The notes: generated by a model not told the origin, from the letters alone. Shown: positions 7,901 to 20,900, numbered from the stretch's first letter. The stretch: 31,333 nt of DNA from a virus (IMGVR_UViG_3300010354_000349:1-31333); one strand, 5' to 3'. Translations and numbers: made by a program.

Positions 7901-10900
7901 ATGGCAATAGTTAGTCGTCAAACTGGATTATTATCAGCTGAAAATTGGAAGAAAATTTATCAGACTTTTCGTGAGGCTGACTTTACTGCCTATGATTTTG
8001 AAACCTTGCGTAAGAGCATGATTGATTATATCAAGATCAATTATGCAGAAGATTATAACGATTTTACAGAAAGTTCAGAATTCATAGCCCTAATAGATTT
8101 AATTGCGTTCTTAGGGCAAAGTCTAGCATTTAGAACCGATTTGAATGCTAGAGAAAATTTTATAGATACAGCCGAGCGCCGTGACAGCATACTCAAGCTG
8201 GCACGAATGATCAGCTATAACCCAAAAAGAACAAATAGTGCCACAGGTTATTTAAAAATTGATAGTGTAAGAACAACTGAAGTAGTCTATGATAGTGATG
8301 GTATTGATCTTAGTAATACCACAGTGAATTGGAATGATATTACAAATGAAAATTGGTTAGAACAATTTACTACTATCATTAATGCTGCCTTTATTTCGGG
8401 CCAAATGTTTGGTAAACCCGGCAATTCCCAAAACATAGGTGGTGTGAGGAATGATGAATATGCAATTAATGTAACGCCAAATATTGTACCAGTTTATAAA
8501 TTCAGTGCTGTAGTAGAAGGGCAAGACATGACCTTCGAAGCAGTTAGTGCCACCAGTGCAGGTCAAAGCTATATCTATGAACCCTCACCAGACATAAAGA
8601 AAACATTTAAAATATTATATAGAAATGATGGAGGCGGTAACGCTAGCAACAATACAGGGTTTTTTGTATTTTTCAAACAAGGCGATTTAAACAGGTTTGA
8701 TTTTTCAATTGATGAAATGGTGCCAAACCGAGTAGTCAACATTGACACCAACAACATTAACAATAATGATATCTGGTTATATGAATTAGACAGTGATGGG
8801 TTAACACAAAAAGAATGGAAAAAAGTTTTATCAACTTCGGGCGTAAATGTAGTTTACAATACCAGTCTTGAACGTGATTTATTTCAAGTAAACAGCAGGA
8901 TAAATGACCAAGTCAGTCTTGTATTTGGTGACGGGTCATTTGCTAATGTACCACAAGGAAATTTTAGGGCTTACTACAGAACATCTAACGGATTAGGTTA
9001 TAGAATTACACCAGACGAAATGCGCGGAGTAGCTATAAGCATAGAATATCTTAGCAAATATAATAGAATTGAAACTATATCATTCCGCGCTAGTCTACAA
9101 TACACAGTGGCAAATGCCAGCACCAGAGAAAGCATAGAAGACATTAGACAAAAGGCTCCCCAGCAATATTATACACAAAATAGAATGGTCACTGGTGAGG
9201 ACTATAACATATTACCATATACCAGTTTTAGTAATATCAAAAAGGTCAAAGCTATTAATAGATCAAGTTCAGGTTTAAGCCGTTATCTTGATGTATTAGA
9301 TACTACAGGAAAGTACTCGAGTACAAATACATTTGGAGAAGATGGGGTTTTATATGCTGACAGATATACGGAAGTATTATCCTTTAGTTTTAACAGCACA
9401 ATAGATATTCGAAGAGTAATTAGAAATCAAGTTCTACCCGACATAGTTGCCGGTCGCGACATGATGCATTATTTTTATGCTAATGCATTAGAAGAAACAC
9501 CAATGAATATTGAACTGGCTGCCAACGAATTGTATAATGGTGAAACCTATACTATTGTAGATGTAGGTGACACAGATTTTGTTCAACTTGGTGCTGAAGT
9601 AGGGCAACTCTATGAAACTTTTGTGGCAAAAAATGCACAAAAAGTTACTAGAGAATTCTCTGTTGTTAATATAGGTTCATCAACCTATATGTTCAGTGGT
9701 AGTCAAGTTGGGGGTAATATTAGTATTATAATTAAAGTCGGTGATGTTCTAAAGTTCAATGTCAACGCAACCGGGCATCCATTATGGATTAAAACAAGTC
9801 GAGTTACAGGAACTAATTTCGCAGTAAACACGGGTATTGTAAGTGGTAATGGTGTCGATGATGGTACTATCACTTGGGATACCACTGGTGTTGAGCCCGG
9901 CACTTATTATTATATTTGTCAAGTCCATGGCACTATGTCTGGATTTATTATTGTAGAAAGTTGGGGCACAGGCAAAGTACGAACTGGATTAAAATGGAAT
10001 CTATCCACAGTCGAGGACGGTAGCACAACTGGTTATTTTAGTTACAATCGTGCGCCTGCTGCTATTGCAGTTTCTTCAGGAAATCGTGCTAGATATATGA
10101 GGCCTGGGGCTATGTTAAGATGTGTAGCGCCACCGGGATACTATTTTAATAGTATGTTAAATTTAGTACGAGGTATGCCGGTAAAAGACACTGACACCAC
10201 GGTAATTTATACAGCAATCACTAAGGTAATAGGTAACGGAACCAATGACGGGCAAGGTAATTTTAGCAACGGTGTGGGTCCGGTTACTTTGAACTTGAAT
10301 ATACCTAGTGGTACTATAATAGAATCAGTTATACCAGTTTTTAATAATAGTGTTAGTAATAGTATTGTTGAATCCATGATTGAGCAAGTTGAGTCATTTT
10401 CAAATTTTGGGTTAATCTATAGCACTACTACACAATCATGGCAACTAGTGCCAAGTTCAGGGTTAAGTTCAGTATCATCTTGGTGGGTAAAATTTGAATA
10501 CAGCAATACAGCAAGTATGTATAATGTATTTTACAAAGGCCTTCGTTATGTAATACACAGCCCGCATGATACCAATTTTTTCTATGACGAGTCTTTGCAA
10601 ATTTATGATAATGAAACTAACAGTGTCATAAGAGATAGTGTTAAAATTCTAGGGGTAAATCGTGATCCTAGAGCAAACCAGGCATTGGGCAGAGACTATA
10701 CTTGGTATGTAGATAAGCCCATAGTACGAAATGATGGTTATATTGAAAATAAAAGCATATATCTAACCTATGCTGATACCAACGATGACAGTGTGCCCGA
10801 TTATCCAGATTTATTTGAGCGTGTGGTATTAGGGACACCGTTAACATCAACAGTTCAACATCCGATCGCAGCATACAATGCACAACAAATAAACAGATAT

Positions 10901-11974
10901 TTTCGTGTGTATATGGGCAGATACCCTAATCAAGCCGAACTTGACAATTACACATCAGTTTCGGTAGCAGGCAATAGCTTAGACAATATTAAGATATTGA
11001 TTGCAAACTCTGCTGCTGCTACTAGTTTTAAGAACGGTATTGAAATAAATGATAACCTAGTATTTTTTGAATTGGTGTCGGGGTACGAAGAATATGGGGT
11101 GTGGCAATTAATTCCAAGTAGTAAAATTGCCAGTAATTTTAAATCACTTTCAGATCTACCTACCGAAGTATTGCGTAATTTAAACCTAGGACAGTTGATT
11201 TATGTGCAAGACAATGAAGGATTTTATCGTGTTCAATTGAACCAATTTGGCAATAAAGTTTTGGGAACCGAATTAAATTCATTAACACCAAACATGCCAA
11301 AATATAGATCACATATCGGTCGTCAAAATTTATATTTCCAATATCGACATAATAGTCCTAATACTAATAGAATCGATCCAAATATTAGTAATATTGTTGA
11401 TTTATATATTCTTACAAATGATTATGACACTGCATATCGCCAATGGGTTTCTGATATAACTTATAAATTAAGTGAGCCCGAAGCTCCTACGAACACAGAA
11501 TTACAAGTAGCGTTTAATGATTTAGAAAATTTTAAAACTATCAGTGATACAATTATTTTTCAAAGTGCAGTATTTAAACCACTATTTGGGTCTAAAGCAG
11601 AAACTGCTCTACAAGCTACATTTAAAGTAGTTAAAAATTCATCATTAAATATATCTGATGCTGATATTAAAACTTCAGTAATAGCTGCTATTAATGAATT
11701 TTTTGCTTCAGAAAATTGGGATTTTGGTGAGACTTTTTATTTTAGTGAATTATCGGCTTATCTGCATAAAGAACTTAGTCCAAACATTGCCAGTGTAATA
11801 ATTGTGCCTAAAGACACTTCATTATCCTTTGGTAGTTTTTATCAAATTAATGCTGAGCCATATGAGTTATTAATTAGTGCAGCCACAGTTAATGATGTAG
11901 AAGTTATCAGTGCTATAACTGCTGGGCAACTTAACCAAGCATTAGCATTGGCAAACCAAAGTGTTAGTTTATAA
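7901..11974 (+). CDS. 6: Baseplate wedge protein gp6-like (baseplate-J type) with cupredoxin insert
   Basis: 1357 residues, about twice T4 gp6 (660). The N-terminus is a typical gp6 start: FREADFTAYDFETLRKSMID, then FIALIDLIAFLGQSLAFRTD and ARENFIDTAERRDSILKLAR. The J-like domain shows LVFGDGSFANVPQGNFRAYY near residues 344-363. The C-terminus (about 1215-1350) keeps the wedge-dimer region (KTSVIAAINEFFASENWDFG; FYFSELSAYLHKELSPNIAS). Three extra modules are inserted: a cupredoxin-like domain at about 588-690 with type-1 copper ligands H626, C673, H676 and M679; a calcium-loop-like DTNDDSVPDYPD at 959-970; and a DUF4214-like stretch at about 987-1045 (INRYFRVYMGRYPNQAELDN). gp6 dimers form the ring holding the baseplate wedges together. 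A late box and 13-base leader precede it. Confidence 0.9.
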   Translation: MAIVSRQTGLLSAENWKKIYQTFREADFTAYDFETLRKSMIDYIKINYAEDYNDFTESSEFIALIDLIAFLGQSLAFRTDLNARENFIDTAERRDSILKLARMISYNPKRTNSATGYLKIDSVRTTEVVYDSDGIDLSNTTVNWNDITNENWLEQFTTIINAAFISGQMFGKPGNSQNIGGVRNDEYAINVTPNIVPVYKFSAVVEGQDMTFEAVSATSAGQSYIYEPSPDIKKTFKILYRNDGGGNASNNTGFFVFFKQGDLNRFDFSIDEMVPNRVVNIDTNNINNNDIWLYELDSDGLTQKEWKKVLSTSGVNVVYNTSLERDLFQVNSRINDQVSLVFGDGSFANVPQGNFRAYYRTSNGLGYRITPDEMRGVAISIEYLSKYNRIETISFRASLQYTVANASTRESIEDIRQKAPQQYYTQNRMVTGEDYNILPYTSFSNIKKVKAINRSSSGLSRYLDVLDTTGKYSSTNTFGEDGVLYADRYTEVLSFSFNSTIDIRRVIRNQVLPDIVAGRDMMHYFYANALEETPMNIELAANELYNGETYTIVDVGDTDFVQLGAEVGQLYETFVAKNAQKVTREFSVVNIGSSTYMFSGSQVGGNISIIIKVGDVLKFNVNATGHPLWIKTSRVTGTNFAVNTGIVSGNGVDDGTITWDTTGVEPGTYYYICQVHGTMSGFIIVESWGTGKVRTGLKWNLSTVEDGSTTGYFSYNRAPAAIAVSSGNRARYMRPGAMLRCVAPPGYYFNSMLNLVRGMPVKDTDTTVIYTAITKVIGNGTNDGQGNFSNGVGPVTLNLNIPSGTIIESVIPVFNNSVSNSIVESMIEQVESFSNFGLIYSTTTQSWQLVPSSGLSSVSSWWVKFEYSNTASMYNVFYKGLRYVIHSPHDTNFFYDESLQIYDNETNSVIRDSVKILGVNRDPRANQALGRDYTWYVDKPIVRNDGYIENKSIYLTYADTNDDSVPDYPDLFERVVLGTPLTSTVQHPIAAYNAQQINRYFRVYMGRYPNQAELDNYTSVSVAGNSLDNIKILIANSAAATSFKNGIEINDNLVFFELVSGYEEYGVWQLIPSSKIASNFKSLSDLPTEVLRNLNLGQLIYVQDNEGFYRVQLNQFGNKVLGTELNSLTPNMPKYRSHIGRQNLYFQYRHNSPNTNRIDPNISNIVDLYILTNDYDTAYRQWVSDITYKLSEPEAPTNTELQVAFNDLENFKTISDTIIFQSAVFKPLFGSKAETALQATFKVVKNSSLNISDADIKTSVIAAINEFFASENWDFGETFYFSELSAYLHKELSPNIASVIIVPKDTSLSFGSFYQINAEPYELLISAATVNDVEVISAITAGQLNQALALANQSVSL

Positions 11975-11984
11975 GTGATCTAAA

Positions 11985-14900
11985 ATGGCCCTAAAAAGAA
12001 AAACTTTAAATTTCTTACCAACGATTTTTCGTACAGATACTAATAGAAAATTTCTAGGTAGTACAGTTGATCAATTAGTCAATGAACCAGAGATTAAAAG
12101 AATCAATGGTTATGTAGGGAGACAATTTAGTCCGACATTTAAACCTGATACTAACTATGTGGTCGAAACTGATCTTGATCGACAAAATTATCAACTTGAG
12201 CCTAGTTTTGTGGTTCGTAATACTAGTAACCAGGTAACTGCTTATGGGAATTATGTTGATCTTATCAACAAGATAGACTATTACGGCGGTCAGACAGATA
12301 ACCATGATAGGTTATTTGAATCAGATTTTTACACATTTGATCCACAGATTGACCTTGACAAGTTTGTTAATTATAGTCAGTACTACTGGTTGCCTACTGG
12401 CCCTGAGCAGGTTGTCATTAGTAGTCAAACTTTGGCAACTTCAAACACTTATGCTTTGAGTTATTCGTCTGGTAGTTTAATAACTAACCAGACCGGTGCT
12501 ATCCAAAATCCAACTATAGTTGTCAAGCGCGGTGAAACCTATACATTTAATGTGGGTGCTGGAAGCGGCAATTTATGGATACAAAGTGAACCAGGGCAAG
12601 ATGGTCTTAAAGATTACGCACCAGGTTCTAGTACTAGAGATGTATATGGAGTTACTAACAACGGTACTTCAACGATTACTTTTACAGTGCCGCAAGGAAA
12701 TGAACAAAATAATCTATATCAGTCCCCATTTATAGGCTATGTTGACTATGCGCTGACTGAAAGATTTACTGATATTGATAACGGTATATATCGAACATCT
12801 GGCGGAACTATTAATTCATTTAGTGGAGAAACATTTTATCCAAATGATGTATATGTAGTATTCACACAAACCAGTACGGCCAATGGCGACTGGACTGACA
12901 GAACAGGTGCAGTTGTACCAACTAATCGTCGTCGTGGTATTTGGCGTATACGATTGAATAGTGACCCAACTGAAGCTCCTATAGTAAGAATGCGTTTAGA
13001 GTTTGTTAGGTCTATACCAATTGGCACAAGATTTGAAATTAATAAAAGTCAATTAATTCGCGGACGAGTTTATAGAGTTAATATGTTGGGATTGTTTGAA
13101 GTTGTTCCCAACTTAACTGCGGCCTCAACAACTTTATATTATCAGAATGATACTCAAAATATTTCCGGGCAAATTAAAATCGTTGATAATATTTTTAATT
13201 TTATCAATGTTGATTCCGACATAGTCGGCCAACCCGGCTACACAAGTCCACAAGGGATAGTTTTTACAAATGGGTTAAAGATCAGATTTGATGACACAAT
13301 AAACCCTAGTATCTATCGTAATCGTACTTTTATAGTTGAAGGTGTAGGCACTGCTATTAGTCTAATAGATTATGCTACCTTAGTGACACCAGAAGTTAGG
13401 GCCCCACAAGCAGGTGTGCCTTTTGATTTTGTACTATATGATCAAGACTTATATGATGAAACATATTCAGGGTCTCTAACACCTGATTATATTGTTTGTA
13501 ATCGTGCCACAATTGATAGGAACGCATGGGCTAGAATAAATCGTTGGACTCATATAGATGTAATAAAACAATCATTTGCCTATAATAATTTGCCTATAGT
13601 AATTGATCAGAAATTCTGCGCCAAGCGACCTATTATTGAATTTAAACCGAATTTACAATTATTTAACAATGGTAAAAAGTTTTTCGCTATAGTTAATAAA
13701 TTCTTTGAACTCAATCGACAGATTACTGTAGCCGGGCAAAATGTACCATTTGATAATATTTCAATTCTCGTTGGACAAACTTTTAGAACAATCCGTAGCT
13801 ATAATATAGATTTGCAAGGTGGAGACACAGCAATTTTTGCTGGTGATAATGATCCTCAAGTTCGACCAAGAGTATATAATATTGGATTTTTAAATCAAAG
13901 TACAAGTACTACATTTGATGCTAGCCTGACAGGGACAGTAAGTGGAGTAAGAAATAAATTCTTAGTAGGCACTGGGACCCGATTTTTAACTGAGCTCGAA
14001 ATTGGTGATGAACTTTTTGAATCAAGTGGCGTCTATGTTGGACGAGTTGTTAAAATCAAAGGTGATTCAGAATTAGAAATAGACAGGAATCTCACCACAG
14101 TTTTTTCTAATTTGCCTAATTTTCATATTAAACACGCCAAAATAAACTTAACTACAAATAGCACTGCATTAGTGAATGATATTGCAGTGTGTTTAAGTGG
14201 CGTGAATTCAGGTAACAGTTTTTATTATTCTGCGTCAACTCAATGGATTCTATCACAAAGAAAAAGATCACTGAACCAAGAACCCTTATTTGATATAGTT
14301 AATGACAATGGTATTAGTCTCAGCCAGGCATATACTTTTAGTACTTTTGCTGGAACTAAGTTATTTTCTTATCGTCGTGGTTCGGGTGCAGTAGACTCAG
14401 TATTAGGATTCAGTCTTAGTTATAGCGGTATTGGCGATTTTATTGGTGATATTGATTTTGTTAATAATTATTCAGCTGATACTTTTAAGTATCGTCTAAG
14501 TGCTGCTACAAGTGAAATTACCCTAAAAGTTGATACAGGGTTTATTAAACGATTAGTTGATAACAGTTTAATTGATGAGAAGATCTCGGTCTGGAATCGC
14601 GTGATCGAACCGACACATCAATATCAATTGGTTAGTGGTATATATGATGGATTATCATCTTATTTTGAAATTGGTGTTATGCCAAATTCCAACGGACAAT
14701 CGTTTACTGAAAATCCAAAGGTAAAACTTTTTATTAACAACCGATTAGTTATCAAAAATAGTTTAGTGACATCAGGGATTTATACTATTCAAAATATTGG
14801 TGAACGAATAGCTATTCAAATCAATCCTGATTTGCTAACAAAAGGTGACAGAGTTGACATTGTTTTTTACAGCGATCGAGTATCAAATTTTGGATTTTAT

Positions 14901-17900
14901 CAAATACCGGTTAATCTTGAATATAATTCCGGTAATGCCGATATTGGAGAAATTAGCCTAGGACAATTTAGAAACCATCTAAAACGCATCGGTGAAAATC
15001 TCAATGGATTATTCGGGGACATATTAGCCAATAATAATCTCAGAGACATAAACTATAGCAGGGTGGCAGGTACACTATTGCAGCACAGTGCTCCAGTAGT
15101 TAATAGTATGGCCTTTCTGTTATCGGATCAGTTAAATGTTATAGACAGCATTGATTTTGCTAGACGAGAGTATACAAGGTTTAAAAACAAGTTTATAGAA
15201 ACCATTGATTCATTTGATGATTTAGTCATTGGCAATCCTGCAGAATCAGTTGACCGTGTGTTAGCACGAATGAACCAAGTTAAAACTGACAATTTTCCTT
15301 GGTATTACAGCGACATGGTGCCCACCGGTAACCGATATGTAGAAAAAAGTAAAAAGGTTACTAATGTATCGGCTAATTTATATGCATTAAGTTCATCAAT
15401 TTACAGTAATATTACCAAGAAAGCAGCAAGCGCGGCTGTACTAATTTATAAAAATAACAGTCTATTAATAAAAGATCAAGACTATGTAATTGATAGTTTT
15501 CCTAACATTAGGATAAAGTCTGGTGTACAATTTATAAGTGACATCATTACCATAAGAGAATACAGTGATACTGATGGATCATTTGTGCCAGAAACACCTA
15601 CAAAACTTGGTTTGTATCCTAAGTTTTTGCCCGGCAAATTTCTAGATAATACTTATCGTACAGCAATTGATGTGATACAAGGGCATGACGGTAGTCTCAT
15701 GCCAGCATTCAATGATTTCAGAGATGACATAATACTAGAATTAGAAAGAAGAATTTACAACAATATTAAGGTCAACTATGATCAAACCAAATTTGACATA
15801 GCGAAACATCAACCTGGTTTTTTCCGTAATACTGAGTATTCGTTATCCGAGTTCAACCAAGTCATTAGCAAAGATTTCTTAAAATGGGTAGGGTCTAGTC
15901 AAGTAAATTATACAACTAATCAATATTTTCAAGCCAATGATCAGTTTAGTTATAATTACAGTCGAGCAATTGGCCCTGAATCGGAAAAACTACCGGGCGG
16001 TTGGCGAGGAATTTATCGTTACTTTTTTGACACAGATCGTCCTCACACGCATCCATGGGAAATGTTGGGTCATACTGAAATGCCAAGTTGGTGGACCGCT
16101 AATTACAGTTGGACTAATCCCACTCTTAGAGCAGCATTAATTCTTGCTGTAACCAATGGTGTAGTATCTGACCCTGTTCAAGCCGAAATTGATATTAAGT
16201 ATGCTCGTCCAAATTTTGCCAATTATGTACCAGTTGATAACTCAGGTAATCTCATAAGCCCATTGGCAGTTTTGGTTCAAAATTTTAACAGTGAAACATT
16301 TAGTCGAAGTTGGTCAATAGGTGATTATGGCCCAGTTGAATCGGCATGGCGTAGAAGCAGCGAATATCCGTTCGCTGTACAAAGAGCTATGGCATTATTA
16401 AAGCCAGCTAGGTATTTTGGCGCCTGTTATGATGTTAGTAGGTATCAACTTGATCCAGTATTGACTGATCAAGTTGTAGACATGTCTATTAGAAAACGCG
16501 GCTCACTTAGCACTATTATTTTGAATGGACAAAAATCTGGAACAGAAATTTATAGAGCCAGCGGATACCTAAATTGGGCTCACGGGTATTTGGTCAGTCA
16601 AGGACTTGAGCCAGATAAAATTGCCAGTTCGATGTTAGGTAATGCCTCAGTGAACTTATCATACAAGATGGCAGGTTTTTCTGACAAGCAGTACCTGACG
16701 GTTTTAGCTGAACAATTTACTCCTGGTAGCCTCAACAACTCTGTTATTATCCCAGATGAAAATTATCTAGTACATTTAAATCGTAGTGTTCCTGTGGCCA
16801 AGATTGTATACAGCGCAGTTATAGTACAAAAAACCAACCAAGGTTGGACAGTATCGGGATATGATCAAAGATATCCTTTTTTCAATATTATTCCTAGTGA
16901 TGCTTCCGGAGAGTATTATACTATAGAAGTACTCAGTCAACGAGCTATTATTTATAAATCTTACCGTCGTGAAAAGTTATCTGTTCCTTATGGATTTGAA
17001 TTTAACCGTGTCCAACAAGTAGTAGACTTTTTAGTTAGCTACGAAAGGTTTTTATTAAGCCAAGGATTTGAGTTTGATCAATTTGACCCAATTTTAGGCA
17101 TTAAACGAGATTGGGTATTAGCAGCCAAAGAATTTCTAACATGGAATCTTCAAGGTTGGCCTGAAAATAATATTTTAGTATTAAGCCCGGTCATGGATGT
17201 CTTAGCAGTTAATAGCAATGACAGTGTGGTTGACAGTATTAATACAAGATATAGTGATTCTAGGTTAGCCGGGGTAAATTTCAACGCATTGAAAAATACT
17301 GAAATTACCATGCTAAGAGATAATGGAAGGTCAACAATTTCTACCCTAAGCGGGCAGACAATAGCATTTGCTGATCTTAATTTAGTTCAATATGAACATG
17401 TATTAATTTTAGATAATGTAACAGTTTTTAATGATGTTATTTATAAGTCAGAGGTTGGAAATCGTCAGTATAGATTAAAACTTATAGGTGGAAAAACTCA
17501 AAATTGGGATGGAGAGTTAACTCCACCGGGGTTCGTTTATAACAATGGTGATATTCAAATTTGGCAAGCTGGTGTTGACTACAGAAAAGGCCAAATAGTT
17601 AGTTATAAGAATAAAAATTATACAGCTTTACAACCTGTAGTCGCTGCAACTATTTTTGATTTTCAATATTGGTCATTACTTGACAGACCAATCAATGCTG
17701 GATTAGTGCCAAACTTAGCTCATAATGCCGGCATACTAGAAAATGTATATGACATTGACAATCAACCATTAAATGAAACTTTTGCCAAATTTAGTAATGC
17801 ACTAATAGGATATAGAAACAGATCTTATCTGGAAGATCTTGGAATTGATCAAGTTGCACAGAGTAAATTTTATCAAGGATATATTAAAGATAAAGGTACT

Positions 17901-20900
17901 CAAAACGCTATCACAGCTCTTAGTCGAGGCGAATTTGATGGCATGGCCAATGATATCACCATCTATGAAGAATGGGGCGCCAGATTAGGTGAGTATGGAG
18001 CTATTGATGCTAATCCTGAGATATCAGTAAAAATAAGTGAATCAGTATATAATAAAAATCCAATCAACATTGAGTTCTTAGACAACAACCAAAAATCAAC
18101 GCATAAGCTATTTACTAGTCTATACGGCTACGATCTTTACTCAAGAACTTTAGATTATAAACCACAGGTATTTTTAAATAGACCTCTTTGCAATTCTCGA
18201 AACTGGAAAATTGAAATCTTTGGTGATGGTATACTTTGCGGAAAAATTGCAAATAATATTTACACATATGGTATTCAACTTCAAGGCGGAATTACAGAAT
18301 TCAGTTTCTATTCTATTGATGTAATATTCCAAATGAGTGGTATTTCTGCTACCACTGCTAATATCGGTGATGTGCTTGAGATACAAGTTAATTCAATCTT
18401 TCCAACTGAATCTCTCGTTATAAGTATTGAACCACTTTCATTTACTGAACTGCCTAAGGCACGGTCGCCATCATCTCATAATCTTAATTTCACAATTACC
18501 TCTCCTAACCCAGCTGAAAATTTAATTTATCGAGTCGACGAAGTATTAGAGGATGACCAACCCAACAGCGTGACTGGATTAGAACAAGTTCTTGCTTGTA
18601 GATATAATAAGTCTGACGGTCGTGTGGCACTACCACCTGATTATCTGATGTATCTGGCATTGAGCAATGAGTTTGATGTAGCCATTACAACTAGATCAGT
18701 AACTGGCTCGGATACTGCACAATTGGTTTCTGGTAATGATGGAGTCAATGGCGTATGGCCAGATGATATTGAAGCTGATATTGTGCTAATTAACCATGGT
18801 CATAATGACGCTAGAAATAATGTTCCACTTTCAGTTTATCGATATAATTTAGAATTATTAAGAACCAGGCTAGGCAACGAAAAGAAAATAGTATGGGTAA
18901 CGCCTACCGAAGTTAACTCTACAGTAGCTACATGGGAACCTTTGTTGGAAACACCATTGATTGGCTATGTTGAAGTTATGAAAAGTGTAGCAGCCAAATA
19001 TGGAGATTATGTAGCCGATTCTAGAAGAATTAAGAATTGGAAATTATTTATTGACATTGATGGTGTGCATCCTATTCAAGCCGGTTATACAAAATTAGTA
19101 AATGAGGTTATTGTACCAACAGTACGCCAAGTTCTAATAGATAGTACCAAGAGTTCGAAACCAAGATATGAAGATGATTTGCAAACTGGCGGATATGCTT
19201 TAGTTGATGAAGTTGACTCAAGATACTTTGATATATCTAAATACCGTGATTTAAACATTATTGATGATTTGTACACTGGTTATAAGTTGTGGGTAGCTAA
19301 AGATTTTGATCGTGATTGGCAAGTTTTTAGTACTTACCTACAAGGAGATAATCAAGTTATCAAGGCCGAATTAGATAATGATTCGAGGTTTACATTAACT
19401 ACAACCAAAGCACATAACTTGGTTGCGAATGATTTAGTGGCTATAAGAAATTTTGATACTGTATTAGACGGCTTTTATCAAGTTTTTAGAGCCGATAAGT
19501 ATACTTTTACTGTAACTGGTGATACATTAACTAACCCATATTTACTAAACAATATAATAGAAGACCGCACAGGTGAGTTATTTGATTTCACCAGGTTAAG
19601 ATTTAACAGTTACCAAGATTTACAAAATTATAAACCCAAGCGAGCATGGTTAGATCGTTTCTTCTATAGCATACAAGGTATAGAAGATGCCAATGGTTGC
19701 TGGACAGTTTACGATTTCGCAGTTAAGTGGGCACCATTATATAATCAGTCGGTAACAGAATTTGAGGCAAAAGCCTATAACATTTTACCGGTTTACTTGT
19801 CAAATCGTCCCTTCAATGTAGTAATAGATGGTGAATCTACTATACGATACGGATTGTATAGAACCGTTGATCCTGACGGGCTTGCCTATTGGGTTGATGA
19901 GTGCATAACACTTAATCGAGACATCAATAATGTTAATTTCTTAAATGCATTTTTTACCGCAGTTGCAAGCTATCAAGATTACGATCGTGATCTAACCAAC
20001 GAAAAAGAATTTGATTCGTATACTCGTGATATTGCTGGTTGTAGTTTATTTAGATATAGAGGACTTAGTAATGTTGAGGTATTATCAACAGTAACAGGGG
20101 CCGATTCTATAAAGTTTGTGTTTACCAGTGTAAATGTGAATGAACCATTGGTTTATTCAATTGAACCAGTTACTGATCATGTACCCGGTGGCATAACTAA
20201 AGACACAACTTTAAACTCAACCCAGGGCGATCTAGGTAGAGATTTATTATATGTAGATCGTAATAATAGTTCTTGTGAAGAATGGGCAGTATTTAGACCC
20301 GAAATTACGGATATCAAATATGAACTAGTGGTAGAGTCTGAGCTTACTTACAGTAATGTGTACAGTATTGTGAGTCGTGATTGCCAGGCCACTGAATGCT
20401 ATACAGTAGACGAATTTGCTAAGAAATATGCCACATATTATGGTAAAACAGTGGCAAATTTCAAAGCCAAGGCCACAGAACTTTTGCCATTATACAACAG
20501 CAATCGAAAATTCTCGTATTCGAGTGGATCGAAGTCATTCGAAAGGTACGGTCTGTTTCGAACAGCCGACACACTCGGCCTTGCTTACTGGTGCAATCAA
20601 GCCCTAGACAATTCTTTTACTATTAGTTCTTCTCCATTACTGATCAATTTCTTTACTGCCATAGACACAGATTACCCGGGATATGGTAGACATCTTACTC
20701 GAGACAAACAGTTTGACGCTACTACAACAGATTTAGCCCAATGCCCGATTTTTAGGGACCGTGGAGAAACTTTCTTCAATAAAAGCGATACAATTTCTTT
20801 ATGTATCTCGTCGGTTGAGCCCAATGAAGTTCTATATTATAGAATAGTTCCGGTTTCGGTTTCTGAGGGGCCTAGAGTTATTACGATGTCTGGCAATTTA

